A stretch of 64,000 nucleotides of DNA from DASTFY01 sp963813375. Lineage in GTDB: Bacteria; Actinomycetota; Acidimicrobiia; Acidimicrobiales; Ilumatobacteraceae. The stretch is from assembly GCA_963813375.1 (NCBI GenBank), contig CAWEYT010000013.1:1-64000 (forward strand), read 5' to 3'. Below the pieces are notes generated by a model, which saw only the letters and a program-made list of their open reading frames with translations, was not told the DNA's origin and did no database searches. Below are positions 37,696-48,683 of this stretch, one piece after another (position 1 is the stretch's first letter; the number at the start of each line of letters is the position of its first letter). Made by a program: the position numbers and the translations under genes.

Positions 37696-38443
37696 CCGCC
37701 GGCGCTCCATCGGTCGTGATCGTCGTGCCGTGCTACGACGAGGCCGGCCGGCTCGACCCCGACGGCCTGACCGAGCTGTCCAAGCGGGCGGGTGCCCGGC
37801 TGCTCCTGGTCGACGATGGTTCCACCGACACGACGGCAGCCGTGCTGTCGTCCCTGGCCGAGTCGGACCCCGAGCGCTTCGAGGTGGTCCTGCAGACGTC
37901 GAACCTCGGCAAGGGCGAGACGGTGCGGCTCGGGATGCGACGGGCCCTGCAGGACGGCGCGGCGGTCGTCGGCTATTACGACGCCGACCTGGCCACGCCC
38001 CCGCGGAGATGGCCCGCCTGGTGAGCACGCTGCACGAGCGGCCCGATCTCGACGTGGTCATGGGCGCGCGCGTCGGCCTCCTCGGCCACGCCATCGAGCG
38101 CTCGATGGTCCGCCACTACCTCGGCCGGGTGTTCGCCACCGCCAGCAGCATCGTGCTGGGCCTCGACGTCTACGACACCCAGTGCGGGGCGAAGGTCTTC
38201 CGATCCGGTCCGTCGCTGGCCGCCGCAGCTCGCCGAGCCCTTCGCCAGTCGATGGGTGTTCGACGTCGAACTGCTGAGCCGGCTGCACCGGGGGAGTGGC
38301 GGCGTCACCGGTCTGCCCGCCTCCGCCTTCCTCGAGGTGCCGCTCAACGAGTGGCACGACGTCCACGGCACGAAGCTCGGCCTGCGTAGCGCGGCTCCGG
38401 GCGGTCGGCCGACCTGGCCCGCATCGCCCTCAGCCGTCGCTGA
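37692..38443 (+). CDS. GT2 family glycosyltransferase, dolichyl-phosphate-glucosyltransferase-like (three frame breaks)
   Basis: About 250 residues pieced across breaks near 38005, 38225 and 38390. VVIVVPCYDEAGRLDPDGL, LLLVDDGSTDTTAAVL, QTSNLGKGETVRLGM and YYDADLATP give the GT2 nucleotide and metal (DxD) sites. LDVVMGARVGLLG, VYDTQCGAKVFR and WVFDVELLSRL match the Alg5/DPM-like subgroup that loads a sugar on polyprenyl phosphate. ATG at 37692 overlaps the methyltransferase stop. The end at 38441-38443 overlaps the converging gene by 14 bases. Confidence 0.75.
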
Positions 38444-40369
38444 CCGGCAGCTCGAACAGGCCGACGGTCTGGCGGTCCTGGCGCCGGCGCAGCTCGGCGT
38501 AGCGCTCGAAGCGGTCGGCGTCCTCGGGATCCAGCGCGAGGTAGCCGTCGTTGACCAGGCCGGCCAGCTCCCCGCTGGCCTCCAGCGGCCCGGCGTCGCC
38601 CCCGACAGGGACGACGACGTCGTCGAAGTCGATGCGACCTGCCCGCACCGCGTCCCGCCCTGCGCCGGACAGCTCCAACCCGCGCTCAGCGGCTAGGTCG
38701 ACCACTTCGGCCGAGAGGGTCGCCAGCTCGCTCACCTGCGTCGGGTCCAGCCCCTCCACGAGTGCGACCGTCTGCGCCCCTTCGGGTGGCTGCTCGGCCG
38801 CCCCACCCTCGAGGAGCACGAGCCGCCGGCGCTCGTCACCCGAGGCGCGCCGTCGCTCGCCGAGCTGGCGCACCATCCCGTCGTCCTCGACCACCACGTC
38901 CACGCCGTTGCGGGCCAGCGCGGCGAGCACCGGCCCGCTGTAGGGCTCCGCGAAGCGGAGCACGGAGATGTCGAAGAGGACGGGCTCGTCGGGCCGGTAC
39001 CCGTCGAGCTGGTCGACCAGCGCCATCGCCGTGCCGGTGTCGGCGCGGTCGGCCGTCGGGCCCTCCGGTGCGGCATGGGTCGGGAGGTTCAGCACGGCCA
39101 GCAGTCCCGTCGCGGCCAGGCCGGCGGGGACAGCGAAGCGTCGCAGCGGGCTCCACTCGGCGGCCGCGACCACCGCCGCCAGCAGGACAAGAGCGGAGAT
39201 CGGCCACAGCCAGCGCATCTGGTGGGGGCTGATGCCGATGACCCCGATGGGCATGAAGACCATCGAGATCAGGGCCGCCACCACCGCGACGGCGGCCAGC
39301 ACACCGAGCGTCAGGATCGGCCGGGAGCGCCACCGCCGTCCGGCGACGATGACGAGAACCAGCACGACGGCGACGGCGAGCAGGCCGGCCAGCGCGGCGC
39401 CGCCCCCTGCCACGTTCCCCTCCGCGAGGGTGCGGCCCTTGGGATCGTCGACCACGCCGGTGGCGCGGATGATCGAGCTGAAGCCCGGACCGCGTCCACC
39501 ACGGAGGCAGGGCGACGACGGAGGCCACGAACCGCGCCCCGAGGGCGAGGCCGACCCGCTCGTTGTCACCGCCGCTCCCGCTGCTGCCGAGCAGGCTGCC
39601 CAGGTTTCCCTCACCGAAGAACTGGTCCCACGAGAGGCTGGCACCAGGCCAGCACCGCCACCCCCGCTGTCCACAACCGATGCGGCGCAGCCACGACCGC
39701 TCGGCGTCCCAGGTCGCGCCGCCCACGCGAGCCATGCGCACCAGGCCGGCACCGGTCATCACCACGGTCGCCGCGCCGATGATGGCCACGACGTACACGA
39801 AGCTCAGGTGGGTCTGGACGAGCAGGCTGGCGATGGCGACCACGAACGGGGCCATGAGGAGGTCGCCGGCGGCCAGCGCCCAGCACATCACCAGGAGGCA
39901 CCAGAACGGCAGCAGCATGGCGTGGGGCTGCCAGGGATCGAACAGCAGCTCGCTCCCCATGCTCCAGGCCAGGCCGGCGGAGAGCGCCGTCGTCAGGACC
40001 ATGGCCCGCTGCCCGCCGACCCGTTGCGCCGCCCACGCCGCTCCGGCGATGGCGGCCAGGTTGGCCACCATGACCGCCGACCGCCAGCCCGACGCTCGGC
40101 CCCGCCACCTTCACGAAGGGAGCCAGGACGTCGAACCACAGGGGCCCGGGATTGCTGATCGTGCGTCCCGCCGCCTGCGACGCGGAGGTCCACGTGCCGA
40201 GGAGGGGGTGGTGCGCGGTGGCCACGTCCTCGGCCCGCAGCAGGATCAGCCCGTTGTCGCCGATGGCCATCCAGCCGCCCGACAGGGTGCGCACGACGGC
40301 GACGACGATCGGCAGCGCGGCGAGAGCGAGCGCCACCGTGGGGACGAGCCAGCCCCGTCGTCCGCTCAC
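38430..40369 (-). CDS. Multi-span membrane glycosyltransferase-like protein, paralog B (at least three frame breaks)
   Basis: About 645 residues across breaks near 40085, 39640 and 39490. It starts GTG at 40369 (SGRRGWLVPTVALALAALPI), overlapping the aftD stop. The loops VATAHHPLLGTWTSASQ and TISNPGPLWFDVLAPFVKV, and AAGDLLMAPFVVAIASLLVQ then TH, match the corresponding positions of the protein at 35064. About ten helices are followed by a soluble C-terminus (PVLFDISVLRFAEPYSGPVL; DGYLALDPEDADRFERYAEL). Probably a GT-C enzyme of the same glycan pathway, co-transcribed with aftD. Confidence 0.6.
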
Positions 40370-43300
40370 GGTCGAGCGTCCAGCGGGGGATCGTCGGGCG
40401 GCTGGGGTCGGGCCCGGCGCCGGGGCCAGCCGGCGGCTGCGGGCAGGAGCGACACGGCGGCGAAGAGCCCCAGGCTGTGGACCCGATCGAAGCGGGCCGG
40501 CCAAGCGGCGTTGGCCGCGGTGTGCTGCGGTGCGCTGGATCCAGATGATGGCGGCGGCGATGAAGGCCAGCGCCCCGAGCGTCACCAGGCCGGCCAGCCG
40601 GGGCCGCCGGGCCAGCGCCAAGAGCACAGCACTGCCAGCGGCGGCGACCAGGGCCCACGCCGGGCCCACGAGCAGCCCGGCGGCCACGATCCACACCGCG
40701 GCCCCCGCCACCAACGCCGGCCGGGCCGCGGGCCGGCCGGGGAACTCGAAGCGGGCCGGGCGGACGCGCGGCCCTTCGGGACGGCGGCGGCGGTCGAGCA
40801 CGGCGATGACGATGCAGGCCACGACGGCGATGATCGAGAGGGCGAGGGCGATGGTGAGCGGCCGCTGCGACGTCCACTCGACGGTCACGACCGTGGGACC
40901 GTCGGCGGGCGGGATCCACCAGCCGTTGAAGCCGCCGTCGACCATCGTCGGCGGGCCCAGGTCACCCTGGTCGGTGCGGGCCGACCACGAGTCGTGGAAG
41001 CCCTCCCCGAGGACCAACCAGCAGCCGTCCGGGCAGCCGTCCACGGTCACCGTGCGGTCGAGGCGGTCGGACGAGGTGACGGTGGCCAGCGGGAAGGGGG
41101 CGAATCCCCCCTGATCCGGGCCGGGGACGTCGAGCACGATGCGGTCGACCTGGAGCCCGGTCTGCGCGCCGGGTGTCGTCTCGATGCGGTGGGTGCCGGC
41201 GTCGAGCAGGAGGGCCGACTCGTCACAGGGCTCGGCGCGCACGGCCTCCCCGGCCAGGAGCTGAGCCGGCGTGCCCTCGATGCGCACCGGGAAGGGCTCG
41301 CCACCGATCGTGATCAGGTCGTCCCGGCAGCCGCTGGCGAGCTCGGAGGGGATGCTGGTCGGCGGCCCCACGGACAGCTCCGTGATGGCCGCGGGCAAGA
41401 CGACGGGCTCGCCGAAGCGGCGGTCGATCGTGGTGCGGGGCTCGATGGCCGTGATCTCGATCTCGACCGGTCCGGCGGGGAGCGGCTCGGGCAGCGGGAT
41501 GCGGCTCTGCCCGCTCTCGTCCGGCGGGGGGACGGCGACGTCCATCGGAGTCGCGCCTGCGGTCAACCGCAGCCCGGTGATCGGTGAGGTGTCGCCGCCG
41601 GTCCGCTGTGTGATCGTCAGCTCGGTGACCGGGGCCTCCAGCGTGGCCTGCAAGCGGGCACCGACCGCCTGGCCGAAGGGCGTGATCCACGCCGTCGCCG
41701 GATCGCCGTCGGTGGCCGCCCACCCGGCGGCGCCGGCCACGCCGGTCAGCCGGGCACTGGCCTGGGCGCCCTCGATGCCCAGCAGCTCGGCCAGCACGGC
41801 GTCATCGGCCCGCTGGTCGAGCCGGACGGTGATCTCCGGTGTGAACCGTTGCGTCACCGGCACCTCGATCTCGCGGACCATGGCCGGCTCGGGGTCGGAG
41901 CGCCAGCGGTCCGTCGGGCGGGTGCGCAGGCGGGTCAGGACGTAGGACAGCGGCGGACCGTCCTCGCCCTCCGCGGCAAGGGCGGTCGTGAGATCGGTCG
42001 GCACCCGCACCACCTCGACCGTGGGTCCGAGGCCGAAGTCGATCTCCGAGAACCCGACCGCGGCCGACGCCGGCCCGGGCGTGAGGTCGGGGACGACCAC
42101 CGAGTCGATGGTGATGGTCACGGTCGACGGTCCGCTGGTCGGCTCGAGGTCGATGCGCTGCCCGTCGCTGAGCGAGCTTTCGTCCAGCTCGACCCGCACC
42201 GGCTCGCGGTCGTCGACGGCGATGGTGACCGCGCCGATGTGGCGGACCGCGGCGGCGCCGGACGGCTGGCGCAGGGTGACGTGGTCGATCGGCTCGTCGA
42301 CCTCCAACCGGATGCGATGGCCCTCGGCCGGTGCCCGATCGGCCACCCGCCAAGCGGTGGTCGGGTCGCCGTCGACGGCCATGACGGCCCGATCCTCGGG
42401 CCGGTAGGCGAACGGCTCGCCGTACGCACTGGCCGTGGCCCGCACCGGTCCTTCCTGCAGGGCGACCGTCTGCGCCGCCGCCCGGTCGGGCGCGTCGGGG
42501 AACACGGGGAGGCGCTCGTCGCTGTCGTCGGGATCGAGGACGTCCGTGCCCGGCCCTCCGGACTCCGTGAAACCCCAGACGTCCTGCGAGCCCCGCCAGT
42601 GGTGGGCGCGGTCACGGTTCGAGTCGGTCACCACCGCCCGCCGGGCCGTGCGCAGCGCCTCGGCCAACTCGTCCTCCGTGAGCGAGGCGGCGTAGCGCAG
42701 CAGTTCCGTGCCCTCGAGGACGTCCGCGGCGGCAGCATCGATCACCCCGTCGCCGCTGCCGGCCACGACCACCTCGCGGTCCTTGGCCCGGATGACCGGC
42801 ACGGGTTCGTTGACGGGGACGAGCTCGACGGGCGGGACCGGCTGCCCGATGCGCGGGTCGGAGAGCGACTGTTCGTCGATCATGGGCACGTCGGGCGCGT
42901 TCATCTGCGGGGTGCCGTAGGGGACCGGCTCTCCGAGGTCGGGTGCGCTCCCGGCGGACCCCGGCCCGAACAGAGCCTCGGTCACTTCGGGCCGCGCCGT
43001 GCGGAAGCGGTCGAAGGCGGCATCCCCGGTCAGCCACACGGTGTCGGCACCGAGGAGCCGGGCCACCGGGGCGACGGCGTCGACCTCCGCCACGCCGGCC
43101 TGGAAGCGGTCGTCCATGGCGTAGGCCAGGTCCATGGCGCCCGCGCTCCCGAGCGGCAGGAGGTCGCGGGTGACGAGCGGTCGGTTGGTGAGGCCGGGCG
43201 GCGGCGGGTCGACGGTGTAGCCCCAGCGGAAGGCCCCGAACTCCGCGCCGGGCAGCTGCCAGAGCCGGTAGCCCTCGGGCGCGGCGTCGAGCGCGGCGCT

Positions 43301-44636
43301 GGCCGCCGTCCAGGCCTCGGGCGGGTCCTGGTCCCGCTCGAGAGCGGGGTCGACCAGGTTGGCGCCGGTGAGCACGGGCAGGTTGTAGAGCGCCAAGCCG
43401 CCGATGCGCCACAGCGGCCAGCGCCCGCCACGGCACCCGGCTCGTCCCCCGGGCGCCGGCCCAGGCCGGCAGGGCCTCGACCAGCATGGCCGCTCCGAAC
43501 GCCAGCCCGAGCACGAGGACGGGCACGGCGCGGGTGCTGGAGCGCAGGGCCAGGGCCATGCCGGACTCGCCGTCGCCGAGCAGGACGTCCATGAGCGGTG
43601 ACGGGTCGTCGATCGGGTGCACACCGACGCCGAGCACGACCCCGGCGACGACGAGCGCGATCGCGTAGCGCCGCTGCCGCCAGCGCACCAACGTCAGCCC
43701 GGCGACGGCGATGAGCACGACGAGGAAGCCGGCGGCGATGATCTTGACCGAGGCCATGTAGTCGTACCCGGCGGTGGTCGTCGCCGCGTACGGGTCGCGG
43801 ATGTACGTCAGCCAGTACCCGAGCCCTCGCCACACCTCGGGTGAGGTGGACGTGAAGCTGACCGCCTCCAGCGACTCCGAGTAGGCCAGCACGTCCGCGC
43901 CCAGGCGCCCCTGGAGCACGACCATCGCCATCCACCACAGCGACACGCCGAGCGACAGGCCACCGATGCGGGCCCCGGCGGCCAGGCCCGCCGCCAGTCG
44001 ATCTGCCGTTCGGCCGCGGCGACGAGCGAGCCAAAGGAGTGGCGCGGGGACGATCATGAGGAGCGCCGTGGCGTTGACGGCGCCGACGCTGGCCACCACC
44101 AGCGCGGCCAGCGCGGCGTCCCGCCACTTCGTGCGCGTCGCCGCGCCCACCGTCAGGCCGACGATCCAACCCAGGCCGGCCCACGGCAGGAGCATCGCCG
44201 AGGTGCGGGAGACGTAGGGGAGGAGATAGGGCGAGAGCTGGTAGACGAGCGCGGCGGTCAGGGCCGCTACCACGCCGAGCCCGAGGCGGCGGGCCGCCCA
44301 CAGCACACCGGTCCCGGCCAGCACGGCGAGGGTGCCGATCCACAGCCGGTGCACGACCCAGTCCGGGAGCCCACCGGCGTCGCCCAGCCAGTACCACGGG
44401 CCTTGCGGCCAGAGGTAGGCGATGACCTGGTGAGGGACCCAGCCCGCGAACTGCCGGGCGTCGAAGGTGAACGGAGCGTCGGCGATCAGGCGTCCGGGGT
44501 CCAGGTAGAGGTAGAGCTTGGTGTCGGCCGGCATCCGGCCGGGCGACGACGCCAGCGCCGGCACGTAGGCCAGGAGGCCGAGCAGACCCACCGCCAGCCA
44601 CACGGCCCGGCGGCGCAGCACCTCCAGGACGGCCAT
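40366..44636 (-). CDS. aftD: Arabinofuranosyltransferase AftD-like (DUF3367), about 1420 residues (two frame breaks)
   Basis: AftD adds alpha-1,3-arabinofuranose to arabinan on the outer face of the membrane using decaprenylphosphoryl arabinose. The N-terminal GT-C part has the family signature ADTKLYLYLDPGRLIADAPF then VIAYLWPQGPWYWLG, and about a dozen helices. The large extracytoplasmic part holds discoidin/carbohydrate-binding-like modules (VDGDPTTAWRVADRAP; TDGDPATAWITPFGQ) and CPDGCWLVLGEGFHDSWSA. C-terminal helices end the protein. Breaks near 43430 and 40535. ATG at 44636 overlaps the epimerase stop. With ubiA-dprE1-dprE2 nearby it predicts an arabinan-containing envelope polymer. Confidence 0.87.
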
Positions 44637-45692
44637 CAGGGGACCGCGGGCAGGAACCTGGTGAGGTGCTTGAGGGCGCCGAGCGCTCCGGCCTTGGCCG
44701 TACGGCGGTGCGGCGACGTGCCGTCCCCAGGACTTCCGGTGGTTTCGCCACGGTGGGCCAGGAACCAGTCGTAGCTCTGGGCGAACATCTCGTCCGTCGA
44801 CCACCGCGGCTGCCAGCCGAGCTGCTCGCGCACGAGGTCGATGTCGAACCACATCGAGCGGGCGTACATCAGCCAGTGGTACGGAGCGAAGGGAGACAGT
44901 CCGAGACGGGCGCTCACCTGCATGGCCGCGGCCGCGGGAGCGGCCGGCAGGCGCCGGACGCGGGCCCCCGTCCCCGCGTGCTCGCACAGGTGCGTGAGAG
45001 CCTCGCCCATGGTGCCGAAGCGGTCGGTCCCGGCGTTGAAGACGGCCGGCCCGGGCCGGCCGGCGGCCAGCACGCAGACGTCGGCGAGGTCGTCGGCGTG
45101 GACGAACTGGTAGCGGTTGGTCCCGTCGCCGAGGACCACCGGATCGGCTCCGTCGGCGATCCAGTCGAACAGGATGCCGAAGATGCCCAGCCGTCCGTGG
45201 CCCAGGATCGTCCGCGGCCGGACGATGGTCACGTCGAGCCCGCCGGCCGCGGCCCGCAGGCAGGCCCACTCGGCGGCCAGCTTGGCCTGGCCGTAGGCCT
45301 CCTGCGGCTTGGGGACGGTCGTGGGCAGGACCGGGTTGGTCTCAGGGATCCCGAAGACCGCGCTGGACGACGTGTGGACCACCTTGGCCACGCCCGCCGT
45401 CGCGGCAGGCCTCCAGCAGCACGGACGTCCCGTCGACGTTGACCGACCGCAGCAGGTGGGGGTCCCGGGCCAGGGGCACCTGAGCCACGTTGTGGTACAC
45501 GACGTCGACCCCGTCGACCGCCTCGCGCACGCGGGCAGGGTCGCGGATGTCTCCCTCGACCACGCCGATCCCGGGGCCGCCGGCGCCCTCCACATCGATG
45601 TCGAGGACGCGCACGACCTCACCTCGGGCCACCAGCCGCTCCACGAGGAGCCGGCCGAAGTACCCGTTGCCGCCCGTGACCAGGCTCGTCAC
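44636..45692 (-). CDS. NAD-dependent epimerase/dehydratase (extended SDR; one frame break)
   Basis: About 352 residues. Rossmann motif SLVTGGNGYFGRLLVERL at the start, GDIRDPARVREAVDGVDVVY, the Tyr-Lys pair in EAYGQAKLAAEW, and IVRPRTILGHGRLGIF. A frame change near 45405 separates the first 95 residues from the rest. It belongs to the 3-beta-HSD/sugar-epimerase-like SDRs; substrate not readable. GTG at 45692 overlaps the next SDR's stop; its own stop overlaps aftD (ATGA). It may modify a sugar nucleotide or lipid-linked sugar for this pathway. Confidence 0.78.
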
Positions 45693-46753
45693 AGGGAGAG
45701 CCCCTCCTCGATGCACCAGCGGATGCTGCGCCGCATCCCCTCCTCGAGCGCGACCTGCGGGTCGTAGCCGAGCTCCTCACGGGCCACGGAGATGTCGCAG
45801 GCGATGGTCTTGTCCATCTCGCCGAGCACGTGGACGGCCTGGACGTAGCGCCCGGCCCGCTGGGCCAGCGCGTCGGCCCGTTCGGCCATCCGGCCGGCGA
45901 AGGCCGGGAGCCGCACGCGGTTGGGCTTCACCGTGAACCCCTCCGCCTCGAGCGCCCGTCCCACGGTCTCGACGATCTCGTTCACGGTGTAGGGCCGGGC
46001 GTCGGCGATCCACCAGCCGCGGCCGGCCGGCGTCGGGACCAGCTCGGCCGCCACGACGCCCTGGACGAGGTTGTCGACGTACACCATCGATCGCCGCTGC
46101 TGCCCGTCGCCGAACACCGGGAAGCGCCCGGTGCGGACCATCCGGAAGAACGTGGTCTGGCGGGCGGGCTGGAAGGGACCGTAGAACCAGGGGGGCCGGA
46201 CGATGACCGCGTTGAGGCTCCCGGCGGCGGCCTCCTTCACCCGCAGCTCGGCCTGCATCTTGGAGCGCCCGTAGCCGTAGTAGGGGTCGTAGGGCTCCTC
46301 GTTGCGGAAGACGTCGCCCGGGTGCGGGTTGGTGCCGAAGGGGCTGTTGGAGGAGACGTGCACGACGCGCCGGGCGCGGTGGGCCTTGGCCGCGGCCATG
46401 ACGTTGGCCGTGCCCCGCACGTTGATCTCCTCGAAGTCGTCCATGCGGGCCGGGTGGATGACGCCGGCCGTGTGGATCACGTCGACCGTGCCGGCATCGC
46501 GGAGGCCGTCGAAGAGCGCCGTGAGGCCATCGGGACGTCTGATGTCGCCCACGACCGCCTCGACCCGCGCTGCGCTCTCGAAGAGGGCGAGGTCCTCGGG
46601 GTCGCGCACGAGCGCCCGGACGGTCCCCGGCCGGGTGAAGGGGCCCTCCGGCCGGCTCAGGTGGTCGACCAGGGCCCGACCCAGCCAACCGGCAGCGCCG
46701 GTCACGACGGTGACGTCCGGCGGGGCGATCCGCTCCTGCGGCCCGGCGGTCAC
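45689..46753 (-). CDS. NAD-dependent epimerase/dehydratase (extended SDR)
   Basis: 354 residues, intact. VTVVTGAAGWLGRALVDHLS near residue 13, VVGDIRRPDGL, VIHTAGVIHPARM, VSSNSPFGTNPHPGDVF, the Tyr-Lys pair in YGYGRSKMQAE, and RRSMVYVDNLVQGV. Similar overall to its downstream neighbour but only distantly related to it. Substrate unknown. GTG at 46753 overlaps the GMC oxidoreductase stop, so GMC, both SDRs and aftD form one coupled chain. Confidence 0.82.
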   Translation of the reverse strand: MTAGPQERIAPPDVTVVTGAAGWLGRALVDHLSRPEGPFTRPGTVRALVRDPEDLALFESAARVEAVVGDIRRPDGLTALFDGLRDAGTVDVIHTAGVIHPARMDDFEEINVRGTANVMAAAKAHRARRVVHVSSNSPFGTNPHPGDVFRNEEPYDPYYGYGRSKMQAELRVKEAAAGSLNAVIVRPPWFYGPFQPARQTTFFRMVRTGRFPVFGDGQQRRSMVYVDNLVQGVVAAELVPTPAGRGWWIADARPYTVNEIVETVGRALEAEGFTVKPNRVRLPAFAGRMAERADALAQRAGRYVQAVHVLGEMDKTIACDISVAREELGYDPQVALEEGMRRSIRWCIEEGLSL

Positions 46754-48174
46754 GGCTTGACCGTCTCGATGAAGCGTCGGGCGTTGCGGATGGCGACCGC
46801 CATCACCGATGCCTGAGGGTTGACGCCCGGCGCGTCGGGGAGCAGCGAGGCGTCGTTGACCCGGACGTTGGCAGTGCCCCGCACCACGCCGAAGCTGTCG
46901 GTGGCGGCGCGCCGGTCCTCGCCGAAGGGCACCGTCGAGCACAGGTGCACGGTCATGACGGCCGCCTTCGAGACCCCGAAGGTGCCCTGCAGCGTGGCGA
47001 GATCGGACGGGCGGCGCACGATCGGCGCGCCCCGGTAGGACGGGTACACCTCCGTGGCGCCGGCCTCCAGCATGAGCAGCGCCAACCGGGCCAGACCCCG
47101 CCCGAGCAGCGCCTTGTCACGCCCGGTGAGCCGGTAGGTGACGAGGGGATCGCGGAGGCCGGGGATGGCCTGGACCCGGCCTCGGCCCTCGCTGGTGATG
47201 GCGGCGTAGTAGACGGCCAGGTGTTCCCAGTCGACGATGGCGGGACCGAAGCGCTCCCACTCGTCGCTCAGGGCCAGCGCCACCAGCCCAGCCGACGACG
47301 CGGAGCCACCGAACGACAGGTCGGGAGAGAACTCCTTCACCTGGTGCACGGGCACGTCATCGGGCACGTTGACCGCCTCGTCGAAGCGGGCGGCCAGCTT
47401 GACGGTGGGGTGCACGGCCAGCGCCCCGCCGACGTTGCGGCGCAGGCCCGAGCGCTGCAACAGGGCCGGCGTCTGGATGGCGCCGCCGCAGATCACGACG
47501 TCGCGGAAGTCGACCGTGCCCGCTTCGCCGTCGGGTCCGGTGACAGCCGCTCTCATGGCCCGCTTCCCGTCGAGCACGAGGCGGTCCACCCGGTGGCCGG
47601 TCAGCAGGCGGGCGCCGGCCGTCGTGGCGCGTGGGAGATAGGTCTCCGTCATGCTCTGGCGCTGGCCGGAACGGGCGTCGCCCCCGGCGGGATAGGTCAT
47701 CCAGCGCGGGATCTCGTCGTGGCGCCAGTCGAGGGCGGCCGCACCGCGCCGCAGCGCCTCGCTCGCCGGCGTCTGCTCGCCGGGCACGGTCTGCACGGAC
47801 AGCTCCCGTTCCACCTCGTCGCAGATGCGGAAGAGCTCGTCGGCCTCGAAGTCGACGAGCTGGCGCTCGCGCCGCCAGCGCTCCAGCACCGCCTCGGGCG
47901 GGCGGCGGTAGAGGCCGCTGTTGACCTCTGTCCCGCCGCCGGCGCAGCAGCCCTCGGTGTAGGCGATCGAAGGGAGGCCGAGCGCCGCGGTCACCCCGCC
48001 GGCCCGGTACTGCCGGTCCATCTGCTCGAGAGAGAAGGGCACCACGTCGCCCTGGCGCACCATCTCGCCCTCTTCGAGCACGAGGACGTCGAAGCCGGCC
48101 TCGGCCAGCAGTGCCGCGGTCGGGGCGCCGCCCGCGCCCGAACCCACGACGAGGACGTCCGCGTCGAGCTTCAC
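46750..48174 (-). CDS. GMC-family FAD oxidoreductase
   Basis: 474 residues. The N-terminal FAD motif is DVLVVGSGAGGAPTAALLAE at residues 5-24, then LEEGEMVRQGDVVPFSLEQM. CCAGGGTEVNSGLYRRPPE is the flavin loop, VVICGGAIQTPALLQRSGL is the second FAD motif, and the C-terminus VNPQASVMAVAIRNARRFIE contains the catalytic-side Asn. The family oxidises alcohol groups of sugars, sterols or choline. Its place in a glycan gene chain suggests a sugar or polyprenol-linked substrate. GTG at 48174 overlaps the stop of the small upstream gene. Confidence 0.85.
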   Translation of the reverse strand: MKLDADVLVVGSGAGGAPTAALLAEAGFDVLVLEEGEMVRQGDVVPFSLEQMDRQYRAGGVTAALGLPSIAYTEGCCAGGGTEVNSGLYRRPPEAVLERWRRERQLVDFEADELFRICDEVERELSVQTVPGEQTPASEALRRGAAALDWRHDEIPRWMTYPAGGDARSGQRQSMTETYLPRATTAGARLLTGHRVDRLVLDGKRAMRAAVTGPDGEAGTVDFRDVVICGGAIQTPALLQRSGLRRNVGGALAVHPTVKLAARFDEAVNVPDDVPVHQVKEFSPDLSFGGSASSAGLVALALSDEWERFGPAIVDWEHLAVYYAAITSEGRGRVQAIPGLRDPLVTYRLTGRDKALLGRGLARLALLMLEAGATEVYPSYRGAPIVRRPSDLATLQGTFGVSKAAVMTVHLCSTVPFGEDRRAATDSFGVVRGTANVRVNDASLLPDAPGVNPQASVMAVAIRNARRFIETVKP

Positions 48175-48590
48175 CGTGGCGCGGGGACGCGGCTCGGCGC
48201 GCCGTCAGGTTCGGTGTCGGGCCACGTGTCCCAGACGTAGGCGTAGACCAACGACCGCACGAGCCGGACGTACTCGCCGAGCACCGGCAACGGACGGGCG
48301 GCGAGCAGGCCGACCAGCCGGCGCAGGCCGAACACCCGGCCAAGTCCGTCGACGGCGATCGCCACGGCGCCCACGCCGAGCTTGATCGGCGACGGCAGCA
48401 CGGCGAGGCGGCGCCCGGCGAAGGCCACGGTCTCGGCCCGCCGGTCCGCCGGGAGCGCGGGCAGATCGTGGGCGACGACGTGGTCGCTGAAGCGGGCGAT
48501 CGACCCCGGCGGCGGGAAGGCGCGGGTCCGGGAGGGCGGGAAGGCGGGGGTCCGGGAGGGCGGGAAGGCGGGAGCCCGGGAGGCAGGCAT
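48171..48590 (-). CDS. Small protein coupled to the GMC oxidoreductase, with octapeptide repeats
   Basis: 139 residues. The first 27 are built from octapeptide repeats (AFPPSRTP, AFPPSRTR, AFPPPGS) encoded by three 24-bp tandem repeats. The rest (ARFSDHVVAHDLPALPADRR; VAFAGRRLAVLPSPIKLGVG; YVRLVRSLVYAYVWDTWPDT) is helical and may be the true domain. It looks like the small partner subunits that precede some GMC enzymes, but I cannot name the family. A start downstream of the repeats is possible. Stop overlaps the GMC start. Confidence 0.6.
   Translation of the reverse strand: MPASRAPAFPPSRTPAFPPSRTRAFPPPGSIARFSDHVVAHDLPALPADRRAETVAFAGRRLAVLPSPIKLGVGAVAIAVDGLGRVFGLRRLVGLLAARPLPVLGEYVRLVRSLVYAYVWDTWPDTEPDGAPSRVPAPR
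48511..48582. repeat. Three 24-bp tandem repeats
   Basis: Units 48511-48534, 48535-48558 and 48559-48582 begin GGCGGGAAGGCG and end GGGAG, with one or a few changes between copies. The 24-base period keeps the minus-strand reading frame. Confidence 0.9.
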
Positions 48591-48683
48591 CGGAGGGTGG
48601 AGCGTAGTGGGGTGACGTTGCTCCCCCTGGGGCACCCTCGGTGTGACGCGGCCGCCGGGGGACCCACCGCTACCGTGGCCGGG

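Noticed and set aside
39563..41587. 674-codon plus-strand open frame
   Set aside because: Antisense to aftD and its neighbour, whose protein sequence is convincing on the minus strand.
48511..48582. Tandem repeats considered as a CRISPR array
   Set aside because: There are no spacers: the 24-bp units are directly adjacent and coding.
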